NCBI GenBank assembly: GCA_950295325.1
Contig: OX485808.1
Location: 25,070,527 to 25,134,526, forward strand
Direction of reading: 5' to 3'
DNA: 64,000 bases
Source of the DNA: Polytrichum commune
Taxonomy: Eukaryota; Streptophyta; Polytrichopsida; Polytrichales; Polytrichaceae
Part shown: positions 47,901 through 62,046 of the stretch, in pieces
Layout of the letters: each line of letters opens with the position of its first letter
Position numbering within the stretch: position 1 is the first letter of the stretch
The notes under the pieces: generated by a model
The model's input: the letters and a program-made list of their open reading frames with translations, nothing else
What the model was told of the DNA's origin: nothing
Database searches by the model: none
Position numbers and translations under genes: made by a program

Positions 47901-48149
47901 ACTCAAGTCATATAGTGCAGGGTACTCTCTTCTTGAAAACCTCCTAGTTCTTTTATTCGTCAAACTCAAGCGGTAGAACAAATGCAAACCCTCACACTCT
48001 GAGAGAGACGGAACAACTACTTCAGTTGAAGGCTCTACTTCATTATTCTCATGAGGTTTGATGAATTCCTCATCAAATTTTGCGGCAATTCTATGCAAAA
48101 GAACAAACACAACTTGTAGGGAAGGTCTTCTTCTTGAGGTACTTGCCAT
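44997..48149 (-). pseudogene. Multi-exon transposon-carried gene with a CxxC zinc ribbon, broken by a MITE
   Basis: Exon-like minus-strand pieces lie in order: 48,149 down to about 47,866 (MASTSRRRPSLQVVFVLLHR..), 47,486-46,383 (interrupted at 47,032-46,699), about 46,380-46,306 (VDDIYQWFKEFKHYFTNKEQ), about 46,190-46,050, about 45,610-45,420 and 45,275-44,979. The main exon has an acceptor (TTGCAG|AGT), a stretch MKRNNVRMIELGLPPLRLPG, and CGECQELFP..CSSCG, a four-cysteine zinc ribbon. The part after the MITE begins EELYDRIFKKPPPHSKGKY. The last exon is homologous to 39,546-39,902. I recognise no known transposase or host enzyme. Exon joins other than at the MITE are not verified. Confidence 0.45.
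46699..47032. mobile_element. 334-bp MITE with CTCGGGGGGGG ends and CCAAATTA duplication
   Basis: The ends are CTCGGGGGGGG (left) and CCCCCCCCGAG (right), with a second inverted block GTGCGAACAA/TTGTTCGCAC further in. CCAAATTA flanks it on both sides (46691-46698 and 47033-47040). Excision together with one duplication copy joins the minus-strand codons ..GGA TGC ATT AAT TTG GAA GAG.. in one frame, linking the two ORFs on either side. An 8-bp duplication suggests hAT-type mobilisation. It must have inserted after the gene was formed. Confidence 0.88.
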
Positions 48150-48183
48150 GGTTGCGAGAAGCTGAGAAGACAAAACAAGAAAT

Positions 48184-48185
<2 letters not shown>

Positions 48186-48213
<28 letters not shown>
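48186..48213. repeat. (GAAA)n microsatellite
   Basis: Seven GAAA units lie in the presumed leader of the minus-strand gene at 44,997-48,149, ending at the 10-bp duplication of the next element. Confidence 0.9.
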
Positions 48214-48215
<2 letters not shown>

Positions 48216-48222
48216 GGACATG

Positions 48223-48718
48223 CCCAGGGAGTGCACTGTTCAAGTATTGTATTTATACACGTGGGTGCACAAAAGGGGTATTATTTAAAACAAGCATGTA
48301 CAAAATGTACGTACAAGAGACATATTGTTATTAAGCAAGAAGTAGATATACATGAGGCTAGATAGAAAAATATATGTAAAGTACGCATTTACGCGTTTAC
48401 GCGTTCAAGTCAGACCTGGACCAAGAATCATGTGTTTTTTCATCCACTAAGTAACGACTTTATAACTAAAAATCCATGATTTGATATTATACATATAATA
48501 GGGCCATATTTTTGAATTTCCAAACATTTGTACACATGTTATATACAATTTCTGTATTTGTTTTTGGACCCTTGTGTACGTATGGAAATGTATTTTGAAG
48601 CAATGAGATTTGTAAGTATATTGCTTGATTTTAGCAAAAATAAAATGTATACAGGGGTATTTTAATAAGGGGCATGCACGCACGTGATGTTTGGTTTTAA
48701 TGAATAGTGCACTCCCTG
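48223..48718. mobile_element. Short Mutator-like non-autonomous element with 9-10 bp duplication
   Basis: The termini CAGGGAGTGCAC (left, 48225 on) and GTGCACTCCCTG (right, to 48718) are inverted. AGAGGACATG occurs at 48213-48222 and 48719-48728. Two extra bases (CC) lie between the left copy and the terminus. A 9-10 bp duplication is typical of MULEs. A related, longer copy is at 32,130-33,265. The interior is AT-rich and non-coding. Confidence 0.65.
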
Positions 48719-48728
48719 AGAGGACATG

Positions 48729-48800
48729 ACTTCAATTTCAGGTAGTTGCCATGGTTGCGAGAAGCTGAGAGGACAAAACAAGAAACAAGAGAGACATGAG
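48729..48800 (+). repeat. Duplicate of the sequence at 48,133-48,185
   Basis: GTTGCCATGGTTGCGAGAAG, then CTGAGAGGACAAAACAAGAA, repeats almost exactly the sequence found left of the short element (about 48,144-48,185, with CTGAGAAGACAAAACAAG). The presumed start codon and leader of the minus-strand gene are therefore present twice, in direct orientation, on either side of the insertion. Confidence 0.75.
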
Positions 48801-49033
48801 AGAGAGAGAGAGTCTAGAAGAAGGAGAAGGCGCCATACAAAAACAATTCATCCATTTTTTTCATTCATCCTGCAAGTAGCAAGCTGGCGGGGAGCTGACC
48901 TGGCTGGTACATGGTCTTCGTCACTATCGTAGTCTCGCCTTGCACTAGCTGAGATAGCTCGAAGGACAAATCACCAAGGAAGTAATGACACTGAGTTTAA
49001 TAGAGATATAAAAGTGCAGAAATTGGACTTATA

Positions 49034-51702
<2,669 letters not shown>

Positions 51703-52620
51703 CTGCACCCGTCACATGAACAAATGCCAAACATCAGTATCCAAACACAAAACAGGGAGCACTATGTTGCCAAGTGATTTGATATGTCCACATCCTTTTT
51801 GATGATATGCTCTTTAGCCGATCAATTAACCAATTCAATTGAAACAGCAAACCCAGAAAATATCAGAAAAAAACTGGTTCACAATCTCAGCAAATGCAGA
51901 TATACTTTTTTGATTAACCAACATGATACCAATATAATGCCATCGATTCACATACGCTCCATTAATTTTAGCTGTAAATAGAATCCAGGTATAATGTGCC
52001 CAGATATATTCATAAAACAGGTACATTGGTTCACTCTCACGTTTGTGACCATTAAGGGAAGACTGGGAAAAGACAGCATTTCAAGCTAATTACTCGTTGC
52101 ACGAGATAATTCAATATGAAGACAAAGAGAGGTCTGCAAGAGAGTTGGAATCCCGCGGGCATTGGCCAATAGAGAAGTGAAAATAGCTCCCATCTTTGAA
52201 ATTAATCACCAATATATCTAATTTGGTAATTTAACGATGGACGATGGATGAAACTATGTGGATGAAACCCTGAAAACCATCATGACTATTAAGTGACATC
52301 ATGACTGCATCACATCAAGTGACAAGATCACAATAACATCATTAAGTGTCTCCATCAACCTTCAGTGACATGACATGACAATCATAAATAAACAAATCTC
52401 CGAGTTCACATTTCCATACTTATTTATACTATATATATATATATATATATGTATATTTATTATTTATTATACTTATTTATGATACTTATTTATATGATAA
52501 TATCGAGTTGTGCTGAACGCGATAAAGAATTTGTGGAGGCATGACCTACATTCCAATGTATATCTATATGTATTTGCTCTGTTACTAGGTCCTTTTCATT
52601 CACTTTGATGTGTTCCTGGT
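51703..52620. other. Intergenic; no DHFR exon found
   Basis: I looked for the missing DHFR exons (VVMGRKTW, VIGGGEVL motifs) on the minus strand and saw none. An AT-rich stretch with (TA)n at 52,428-52,450 follows. The acceptor at 51,703 requires an upstream exon ending in AG (completing Arg), which is absent here. Confidence 0.5.
52428..52450. repeat. (TA)n microsatellite
   Basis: About 11 TA units. Confidence 0.9.
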
Positions 52621-52628
52621 GGATGCAG

Positions 52629-53887
52629 ATCCAGAAGCGGCGACCTGATTTACGCCTAATTGTGGCCCAAGCAACAATGGACACCAAAAAGTTTTGTGAC
52701 TTCTTGGATGCAAGTCGAGAGAAAGTACAGTCATCAAAGCGGAATGAGTCGGTGCCTGATTGAACGCCTGCTTTACTGTTAGTTGAGGTAATTTTCAAAA
52801 CCTTCTAAACACTCTATATTCAAGACCCAAAGCCTCTGGTTCCAAGTCTTAAGATGCAAAATAGTGCTTCATTTTCTTTGTTGCTGGTCGAAGATTAGGT
52901 TGGGGGCAAATGTTTAAATAAAAATGTCTTCATTCGTATCAGAGAAGCTGTCAGGAGCTTCGGTAGCACTTCCTCTTTACCCTGGGCTGCCCCCCCACTG
53001 CCCGCCACTTCTGAAATTTCCAAATTTGTGCAGTTATTTCAGAGCAGCCCCTAGTTGAGGTTGCGCAGAGGTTTGATTTACAAGGCCGTTGCCATTGAAT
53101 CGCCACAAAGTCAAGGTGATGTTCCCTCCTAGGCATGGTCGGAAACTTAAGTAATTGGTTCTTAGGTGTTTTTATTGCTGAAGGGCGGTTTTCCTCTTAA
53201 AAGAGCCAAGTAAACTCTCATCTCTTGGTGGTTGCAATTCAGAGTACATTCTGATGGGTGATCCTTGCGTGTACAGGAGCTTGTCTTGCGACCCTCGTCA
53301 GGAAGAAGAAAGGTGATTATTGCCACCAACATTGCTGAGACCTCAGTGACTTTGTTAGGGATTGTGTATGCAATTGACAGTGGGTTTCCCAACAAAAGTT
53401 CTACGATCGTGTGACAGATGTGAGGCATTGGTGGTAGCTCCCATATCACAAGCCTCAGCGGAACAAAGGGCTGGCCGAGCAGGCCGCGAACGCCCAGGGA
53501 AATGCTATCGACTGTATACGGAGGATGCATATGCAACAATGAGGCCGGAGGGTGTACCCGACATACAGAAATCAAATCTCTTGTCTACAAATTCTTCGGC
53601 TGAAAGCTCTAGGAATAGATAATGTCATGCAATTTGATTGGATAGCGCCAGCACCGGCAGAATTTATGGTGAGGGCTTTGGAAGTCCTGTATGCCCTTGG
53701 TGTTATGGATACGCACGCCAAGCTCACCTCAGCTTTAGGCTATCAAGTTGCAGAGGTTCCACTCGACCCCATGTCAGCCAAAGTGCTGCTCACAGCCACA
53801 GAAAGTGGGTGCGGGCAAGAGGGTCTAGCAATTGCAGCTGTAACTTCCGATCAGAGAATTTGGGCATCAGGTAGGGAGAGAAGGTAG
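52629..53887 (+). pseudogene. DEAH-box RNA helicase fragment (DHX35-like)
   Basis: Two parts remain of a spliceosomal-type DEAH helicase. The first (52,629-52,738) follows an acceptor and reads IQKRRPDLRLIVAQATMDTK, with motif III SAT changed to QAT. The second (53,275-53,887) covers motif V and [48 protein letters not shown] and [16 protein letters not shown], then [40 protein letters not shown] and YQVAEVPLDP. Between FPN and ALVV the frame changes twice (about 53,385 and 53,420), and again at about 53,590. Motifs I (Walker A), Ia and II (DEAH) are absent, and so is everything after AIAAV. DHX35 is the best family match (FDWxAPxxxxxMIRALEVLY). Not functional. Confidence 0.82.
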
Positions 53888-55700
53888 GGAGACGATACGT
53901 TCCATTAACGTATTAGTACCTTATATGATTCTGTTTAGTGTTGTTAAGCCCTCGGTGCATGTGATGGACCTCCACCTTGCAAGTGTCGTGAATAATTGGT
54001 GTCAGCCCATAGCTTGTTCCATCAGAAGAAGCTCATTATTGTCTGCATTCTGTGAATGGTGGAACAGGAGAAGGTTTTGCGGGTGAGGTCACAGCTTGGC
54101 AAGTTGTAGAAGCAACTAGGGGAGGGCAAAACAATAGTGGGAGTATAGGGATGCTAAGCTGGTTGCAAAGGCAGTAACGGCAGGCTTCTTTTCCCATGTT
54201 GCCCAACTGGAGTCGGATGGCGGAAATACGCATCATTCTATAAGAGGTAACCATGAATTGTGTATTGACCCAGCATCTGTGTTGTTCAGAGGCTTCACCA
54301 AAGTGGGTGGTGTTCCATCGACCATCTTCTTGGAGCGGTATCACATGTGACTGCCATGGACCCAGTGTGGCTTACAGAAGTGGCTTCCCATTTTTATCAC
54401 TTTGGTAATACTCTGGCAGGGATGGAAGGTGGGCGATGAAAGTATATAGGGTATTAGTTAGTGTGCAACAAAATCTTGTACTGATGACCAGATGAAATTT
54501 TTTTGTACAATATTTGTGCTTGTTCTTGTGGACATCTTTCAATGTCGGAGATGATTTGCAGTCACAAATTTTCCTTCAGCATATTGAAAGAGTGTCTGGA
54601 CTTCAAATATGGATGATAAATTGACTATGTCTTGAGATTCAAGTTTTTCTTATATTGTCAATGTTGGAATTCTACTGGCTCTCTCATCAACCTTGGTTTG
54701 CCCAATAGTAGGCAAGCATGTCGAAATATCTGGTAATGCATGTCCAAATGACCCAGTTCATCTTTGAACTAAGGCTTGAATACCATGTACTTACACATCT
54801 AATTTCATGGACTTCCTGATCGCCAAAAATATGTGTAGTTTGTAAATCTAGCCTGGTCAATTCTTGGGAGGGTTGGGAGAAGCACAAGCAGTGAAAACCG
54901 AGGCAACATTCTGTAGGAGGCTACTTATTATTGGCATGTTACCAGATGTTGTTCCTGGCACCAAAGATCAACTGTAAAATCAATGGTTATATGAAATTTG
55001 TTGTGTTGATGAATTTTAGAGAAGTGGTTACAGGACACAAACACATCATTTGTGGTTCTTTGAATACTTTATCACAACATTAAATTCTCTTCCACAATCT
55101 TGACAGGATAACTATCTAATATACAACAAAGGATTGGTGGTGGTGGTGGTAGTGGTTGTCGCCCGATTGTTTCCCACCGTTCTGGAAAGGTGGGGGGACC
55201 ACGTAAGTGAGGTCGGATCAGAAGCCTAGTTGAGGGATGTAGCCTTGGACCTTGATTTTTTTTTCTAATTAACTTGCTTAGCTCATGATGTATCTAGTTT
55301 GGTTGTGGTTGTGCAATTATTCATAAGTTCCACGTTTTATGATGGATTGTAACATCGTTCTCCCTCTCATGAATGAATCACCAGACTAGTGTGTGCTCAT
55401 CCTAGATTGAGAAACCAACCCTCAAGCTTGGGTCCAATGATCGATGTTGAGTTGAAAATAAGGTCCATAAGTTAAAGAGGTGTTATGTATGGACCACAAG
55501 TTTCTTGGACCTGGTCCTAGACCCTAATGTAAGCCCACCCTACGTAAGGCCTTGACAACCATGACTAGGTAGTCTGCCATGTTTGACCATGTTTGTTTCT
55601 AGTTCCAATGATGAAAGGGCATATGGGTGAAGTTCATCATAGCTTAGAAACTAAGCATGTGAATCTGGGCCATTGGCCACTCATCCAAGGGTCGAGATCC
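53888..55700. other. Intergenic; no gene seen
   Basis: No ORF with a domain. The missing helicase C-terminus was not found here. A (TGG)n run (55,136-55,153) is the only notable simple sequence. Confidence 0.45.
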
Positions 55701-55721
55701 AATGGATTTAAGCGGACCTAG

Positions 55722-56407
55722 TCTTCCGCTCCATCACATCCACCAAGTGCTTCTTCTTCTTCTTCTTCAAGCACCACACGCCCCAGGCAACCGTCTTTGC
55801 ACCAGGCTTCTGCATCGGCTTCTTACTTTCATTACCAAGGGTATGTTACTGTAACTCATGAACTTTTCTTTGTGCTTATATGTTTTGATTTGTCTTCCCA
55901 TGAACTCATGAACGTTCCCAAACGTCCAACATTGGATTAAAGTGTTCCAGTAGAAAGTCAAGACTCATGCACGAGGACATGAGCAACCAGTAATTTTGTC
56001 ACCAATCGCAAGCCAAGATTGGTGAGGAGGAAAATAACTTGGCCATTCATCTTATTGTGTTTTGAGACTCGTGGAATGATTCAAAACATTCAACGATGGT
56101 GATCTCGGTCGATTGATGTTAGTGGTGTATTAGTTGTGAATGGGGACCTTTGGGCACATGTTAGTAGTTAGGTGGGTGTTTCCAGTCTTGGGGTTAACTT
56201 AGTATCACAGGGAGGAGTTGGTTCTGAGTTTCTCCATGTGGTGTTTCACTTGTGTTTCACTGCAATTGACGGACTCTAGATAGATGGTGAAATGTTTCTC
56301 TAAATTCTCGAAGTGGAGAAATGGTTAAATCCATATGTCAGGGGTGTTGTCGGTATCAAGTCCAAGATTGTGAGTCCCTTGATGTGGTGTTTTGGAAGGT
56401 GGTCTCA
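55722..56407 (+). repeat. 0.7-kb direct repeat, copy A
   Basis: Begins CATCACATCCACCAAGTGC, then a CTT-triplet run, CACCACACGCCCCAGGC and so on to TGTGGTGTTTTGGAAGGTGG. It matches 56,926-57,661 throughout at high identity, except for about 65 bp present only in copy B. Both may be old leader/promoter pieces, because each contains an exon-like start ending near ACCA(A/C)GGGTATGTT, a plausible splice donor. Confidence 0.75.
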
Positions 56408-56925
56408 GTATTGTGGGCTTGCATATATGAGAGTGGGATGTATTCAAAGGCAACACCGAAATTTAAAACAACTATAGTTAACTACAATTTCTCGCAGGTC
56501 AAATCGCGAACAACTATAGTTACGAAAGGCAACTAGTTAACTAATAGTTGAATGAGTTGGTTAGTTGTCCAAGGTCTAGAATGTTGTAGAGATATCCTTC
56601 TCCCTGTGTCAGAAGGATGCGAGCTTGTGTTTGGAGAACTGCAAAAGTTTATGGTTGGATGATGTGGTATAAGGTTAAATTGTCTGATGGGAGGGTGGAC
56701 GTGTCAATTGTGATGCCATGGATTGAAAAATTTGGAGTTGCCAAAAATTCGGAACCTACTATGATTTTGTGCAATTAAAATTGGAGATTTGGTGGCCGGC
56801 ATAGTCTAAGTTCAGAGTGAAATTAAGAAACAAATATACCACAAGTTGATACTTCCAAGGCAGACAAATTAAGGATAGCATGTCATTTGGTGGTAGTGGG
56901 AAGTGTTTGCATACACGTTAGGGAA
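56408..56925. other. Spacer between the direct repeats
   Basis: No gene. It contains a small palindromic cluster of GTTAACTA/TAGTTAAC and AACTATAGTT motifs (56,465-56,550). Confidence 0.45.
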
Positions 56926-57661
56926 GTGGACTTCTGCTCCAACACATCCACCAAGCGGTACTTCTTCTTGAACTTTTTCTTCTTCTCCGAGCACCACACG
57001 CCCCAGACGGCCATCTTCGAACTAGGCTTCTGCATTGGCTTCGCTCTTTTATCACCACGGGTATGTTCTCATAACTCATGAACTTTTGTTTGTGCTTACG
57101 TGTTTTGTTTCATCTCATACACCGCTTGCACACCCTGAACGGTGGACGTTTCAAAAAACTAGCCTTGTGTGTACGAGTGCTAACGATCCCAAACGTCTAA
57201 CGTTTGGTTAAAGTGTTCCAGTAGAAAGTCATGACTCACACACGAGGACATGAGCAACTAGAAAATTTGTCACCAATCGTAAGCCATGATTTCTAACAAG
57301 GAAAATAGCTTGGTCATTTATTGTTCTGTTTTGAGAGTCGTGGAACGAGTCAAAACATTCAATGACCGTGATCTTGGTTGACCGACGTTAGTGGTGTATT
57401 AGTTGTGAATGGGGAGCTTTTGGGCACATGTCAAGAGTTAGGAGGGTGTTTCTAGTATCACAGGGAGGAGCTGGTTATGAGTTTCTCCATGTGGTGTTTC
57501 ACTTGTGTTTCACTATAATTGTCGGACTCCAGATAGATAGCGAAATGTTTCTCTAAATTCTCGAAGTGGAGAAATGGTTAAATCCATATGCCAAGGGTGT
57601 TGTCGGTATCAAGTCTGAGATTGTGAGTACCTTGATGTGGTGTTTTGGAAGGTGGTCTCAA
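56926..57661 (+). repeat. 0.7-kb direct repeat, copy B
   Basis: Partner of copy A, 1.2 kb downstream. It has an additional segment (about 57,117-57,180, with CCGCTTGCACACCCTGAACG) lacking in copy A. The sequence following each copy (CCTTCTCC.. GCGAG(C/G)TTGTGTTTG) is also related, so the true duplication is longer and was interrupted in copy A. Confidence 0.75.
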
Positions 57662-58280
57662 CCCTTCTCCTTCTGCCCTTAGAATGGTTGCGAGGTTGTG
57701 TTTGAAGGCTCTTGCTAGGTTTCTTAGGGTTTCTTAACATATATAAGGTTTGAAAAGCGAGTCAAGCAAACGAGGTATGTACAATGATGTATTGAGTCTT
57801 CAATACTACTGAGGCGTCCATATGTCTCACTCACTATCTAGATCAATAATAACGTCTTGCTCACAAAGTAACGTCTAGGTGGCATTTATCCCTAAACTTC
57901 AAGTTTTCATTATAGGGTTAATATGTATACAATACAAAGAGTGATTTTGAAGGCGTAAACAAACATGTATTAGGATTGGATGGACAAAGGTTTGCAATCT
58001 TTGTCATAGCAAATGCAATGAGGCGGCCTCATCAAAGTTGTTAAGCTGGCATTTAGGATCTCAACTTTTGTTGAAGATTGTAATGTATGAGGAACTCAAG
58101 GTTGTTGACAACATTTGTAAATATAAGCATCATTTGCATGTCTTTCACATAATTTGCATTGGTTACATGTTTATGTTGATTGTATAACATTGCCCATAGG
58201 TTGAATGATGATGGGAAAATAATAAAAATTGCACATTTGCATCATTTCATATTGATTTTGTGCAATCAATTTCAATGCAG
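57662..58280 (+). other. Upstream region and 5' UTR intron of the resistance gene
   Basis: No coding sequence. An acceptor TTTCAATGCAG at 58,280 precedes the 23-base leader to the start codon at 58,304, so an intron probably lies in the 5' UTR. A CATATATAAGG sequence at 57,738 is a possible TATA box. Confidence 0.4.
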
Positions 58281-58303
58281 AATTTGCCCAGTGTCACGGA
58301 GCT

Positions 58304-61300
58304 ATGGCGAGTGAGGCTAGTTGCTCCCACCATTCACCTATGACGATGGAAGCCACAAGGGAGAGTAAGATCATGTTTGAACCGAGGCGTTTTGACTTGT
58401 TTAGGAATTTCCTTGTGTGGTATATTAGTTTATCGTATGTCGATGGAGGAGGTTTTGATAACAAATACTATAGTTTAGAAAGTTAGACATTGCGGAGATT
58501 TGTACCAACCAATCACTTTGTTGATGTGCAGATAAATTTGAAAAGTACGACGTTTTTTTAAGCCATAGAGGCCCAGACACGAAGACAGGGTTTGTGGGAT
58601 TTTTGTATGAGGACCTCAAAAGACAAGGGTTGCAACCATACCTAGATCGCGAATCTATTTGTATTGGTGAAGAGTGTTGGAATTCTATCGAGGATGGAAT
58701 CAAGAATACTCCGATAGTTGTGGTGGTCTTTTCAGAGAGATATGCAGAGTCTGAGTGGTGTTTGAAGGAACTACATGTCATGTTGGAGGATCATCCACGC
58801 AAGGAGATTCTTCCAGTATTCTACAATGTGACACCTTGGGATTTGCGTAATCCAGAAAGAGGTCAATTTAAAGATGGATTCGAGAAGTTGAAAAAGAAAT
58901 TCAACTCAAATCTTATTGAACAATGGAAAGTAGATTTGGAAGTAGCTTCTAAACTTATGGGTTGGGAGCACTGCGATAAATCGACAAGGTACTTTATCTC
59001 CATAATATATTGTGTTGTGAAATGGTCTAGATGGTTAAACTACATCATTCTTGACACTAGACCTAGAATGTTATCGTATGTGCATGTATTGTGTTATTAG
59101 AAGTATTAGATGTTAACTCTATATTATTCTTATTCCAAACTAAATTTTATTATAATTGGTTGTTTGTAGAAGCTTGGAAGTGGAATTGGTGGCGAAGGTT
59201 GCCAAAAGAGTATTGGAATTGGCAAACAAGTCATTGCCTTTGGTTGTGGGTGAACATGTGGCTGGTGTGAAACAAGTTGCTGACAAGCTAATTCAACGCC
59301 AAGTATTCGAGAAAGGAGTTTCTGCGTTGGGTTTGTGGGGAATGGGCGGAATCGGAAAGTCGACTTTGGCAAAAGAGTTATATAACCAATTGTGCAAAAG
59401 ATTCGAAGCAAGTTGTTATGTTGAGGATGTAACAGACAAGCTAATGCCAAGCCATGGAGTGGTGAAGATTCAAAAGCGGTTGTTGAAGGATCTTTGTTCA
59501 ACTGTGACCGACAAGGACAACATATCAGAGTTGAAACCTATTCTTGAGGAAAGGTTAAGCAAGAAAAAAATTCTTGTCGTCATGGATGATGTTTCTAATG
59601 TTGAGATGTTGAATTCCATTATGACACGCAAGATGCTAAAAGAAGGTAGCGTATGCATTGTGACATCACGCGACAAGTGTGTGTTTGAAGCTTCGAACAT
59701 ATTTGAACCCATCGAGCAAGAGTTTTATGTTCATGACGTCAAAATGTTGAACATGGAAGATTCGAAACGTGTGTTTACATCTTTCGCCTTTGCAAGGGAT
59801 TGTGAAATGAGAGCAAAATATGAAGGATTGGCGACAGAGATTAGTAAGCTATGTTGTGGAGTTCCATTGGTGTTGAAAGTTTGTGGAGCTCTCTTGAGGG
59901 GTGAGGTGGATGTGGATGTGTGGAAGGATGTGAAGAGCAAGTTGATTTCCGGTGGGATTTTGGATGATAAGAATATCTTGAAGTGTCTTCGAATCAGCTA
60001 TGATTCTCTTGAAGAAAAAGAGAAAATGATGTTTTTGGATATTGCATGTGCTTTACTTGGAGAGTCAGAAGGTATGGGTATATGCATTTGGAGATCACAA
60101 AATTGGCAACCTAGGTTGGGCGTCCGGAATCTTAAAAAGAAGGCACTCATTTCAGTGGATGAAAGAGGTTGCTTTACAATGCATGACCACTTAAGGGACA
60201 TGGGACGCGAAATTGAAAGACTTGAAGCGGGGGATAGTACATGCCGCTTATGGATGCCTAAGTCCATATCATTATTGGAGGAGAGGAAGGTACACATTTT
60301 CAAGGCATAAGGCTTTTGATTTACATGTGAGCCATGGATGATTGACATCTCAATATTTGAACAACTAAATATATGAGCTTGATTGTGAAACAATCTAACA
60401 TCATTGGTTGTAAGCCATTGAAATCTATTCAACTTGACAAACACCTCAAAATCTTCATGACCTCTTTTAAGCAAAAAAACCAAAGACGACGCCAAGCAAA
60501 GGTTGGTGTGAATCCAACATAATTGATGGATGCTTCATCTTTGACCTAGGGGGTGGGCTCTTCGTACCATGTACAAACTAACGTGAGTGTAAGAAGAGTT
60601 ATTATTTGAGGCATTATCGTACATGATATTCATATGGGAGAGGTATTATTTATCTTTGGTGTGTACATTTGAAAAAGCTAATATCAATAAACGTGAAGTA
60701 AAGGTGGACGTACAAGAGGGGGCCCTATGGTTTAAAGAACAAAATTGACAATAGATTGGTTAGTTTCACCAATTCACATTCTCATCCATTGTTGTCATAT
60801 GGTAATTGTCCTCAATAATTACCATGTCCATTCTTGTTAGGATTGGCATTTGGGTTCTGGGTTTTACAAATTGAAGGCTCTTGGAGAGCTAATGGGCTCC
60901 CTTGAATTTTGCTCTGTGGATTGTGGGTAAATTAATGTGTTGAGTTACATGCTATGCATGAAAAAATGTTTAGTGACTTTTTCATTGGAAATCGAAAGTG
61001 GGTTTTATATGTAATAAAGTCCTATTACGTTAATGATTTGTTATATTGTATATGTAGTGGAGGCATTTATAACATTAAATTCAAAAGCTTAGTATGAATA
61101 CACGAGTCCATTTTCTAGCATGCCAATAGTACGTATACATTTATTTTTCTATATAAACTTGTTGTATATAAGGGGTTTAATATCATAGTGACCCCCGTAC
61201 GTCATTTATGTTTCAATTAAGAGTCCACATGTTGCAATCTTTGATCATAGCCACAAGCTCATATTGAACCACAAACGGCTTTATACAACATGGGTATTGG

Positions 61301-62046
61301 ACAAGTGTTATTGCATTTTGTCAAAGGTAGTCCCTTTTGGTGAAAGCCAAAAAGCAATAAAGGCCCATATGAAGATTGAAACCTTGGCCTAAACATGCAT
61401 CCATTTGTGTTGTGAAAGGGGGGTACCTAGATCTTAGAAATGAAGTTGAACTTCCAATGCAAGGAAATTGATGGTAGTGGTATATTAGAGTTAAATTATA
61501 CATGCTAATAGTGATTTCTGTTTACCTAAGCTTGGTGCTAGATAAAATAACTATTTAACGTCAAACTAAAATACATGTGACATGGATGGTTGTGTGCAGG
61601 CATTGCCTCATTCTCTTCAAACTTTGGTTATCATGCATTCAGATCCTCATATTGACCTTGCCTTTTCCGACATGAAGGAATTACGAATATTGATATGTGA
61701 TGGCACCGTCAATTTGATTTCAATACCACAAAATTTGCGTTGCCTCCGTTATTCCGGAGAATATTCTATGATTGAGGGTCCTTTGAGAAAGAATCAATTG
61801 GCATTTTTGAGCCGGTCGGGCGTTAAACGTACATATGGCTTTTGGAAAAGCTTTGAGAGAAAAACTCTAAGTTTTTTCAATGAAAAGGCCATATCAGGCT
61901 TTACTGCAAAGTATTGCAACTTGCGATACTTGAACCTTGTTAATTGTGATTCATTACGGTCTTGCCGTGGCGTGGGTGACTTATTTGCCTTGGAGGAACT
62001 TTCTTTTGAGAGTTGTTCGAACCTTAAAAAGTTGCCCAACCTGTAG
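58304..62046 (+). CDS. TIR-NBS-LRR immune receptor, short LRR region
   Basis: An intracellular plant immune receptor (TNL). Exons: 58304-58364, 58532-58988, 59170-60289 and 61600-62046; phases agree; 2085 nt, 694 aa (typical TNLs exceed 900). The TIR domain is about residues 26-165: YDVFLSHRGPDT, catalytic-type Glu100 in WCLKEL, and ILPVFYNVTPWDLR. The NB-ARC is about 195-530: P-loop GMGGIGKST (230-238), kinase-2 ILVVMDDV, RNBS-B CIVTSRDKC, CGVPLVLKVCGALL in place of GLPL, and MHD intact at 510-512 (FTMHDHLRDMG). Residues 547-694 hold a few irregular leucine-rich repeats (LRYLNLVNCDSLRSCRGVG; LEELSFESCSNLKKLPNL), ending abruptly at a stop. It may be a truncated TNL, or further exons may be lost. 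Introns 1 and 2 fall in the usual places, before the TIR and between TIR and NBS. Intron 3 is 1310 bp and contains a dispersed repeat. Confidence 0.88.
60546..60640 (+). repeat. Dispersed repeat in TNL intron 3
   Basis: Related to 33,567-33,690 in the same orientation. Confidence 0.5.

Larger units (their letters stand above)
44519..48149. mobile_element. Second CACAAGG-type element, right end not found
   Basis: CACAAGG begins at 44,519 directly after copia integrase sequence (..CGCTCGAC). It is followed, as in the first element, by TTCCC.. AGGGAAATTAAAAA and many GGGAA motifs. It carries, in the same orientation and at a similar distance from this end, a homologue of the gene remnant of the first element. 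No matching right terminus (CCTTGTG plus GAC) could be found before 49,000, so the right limit given is that of the gene it carries. Confidence 0.5.
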
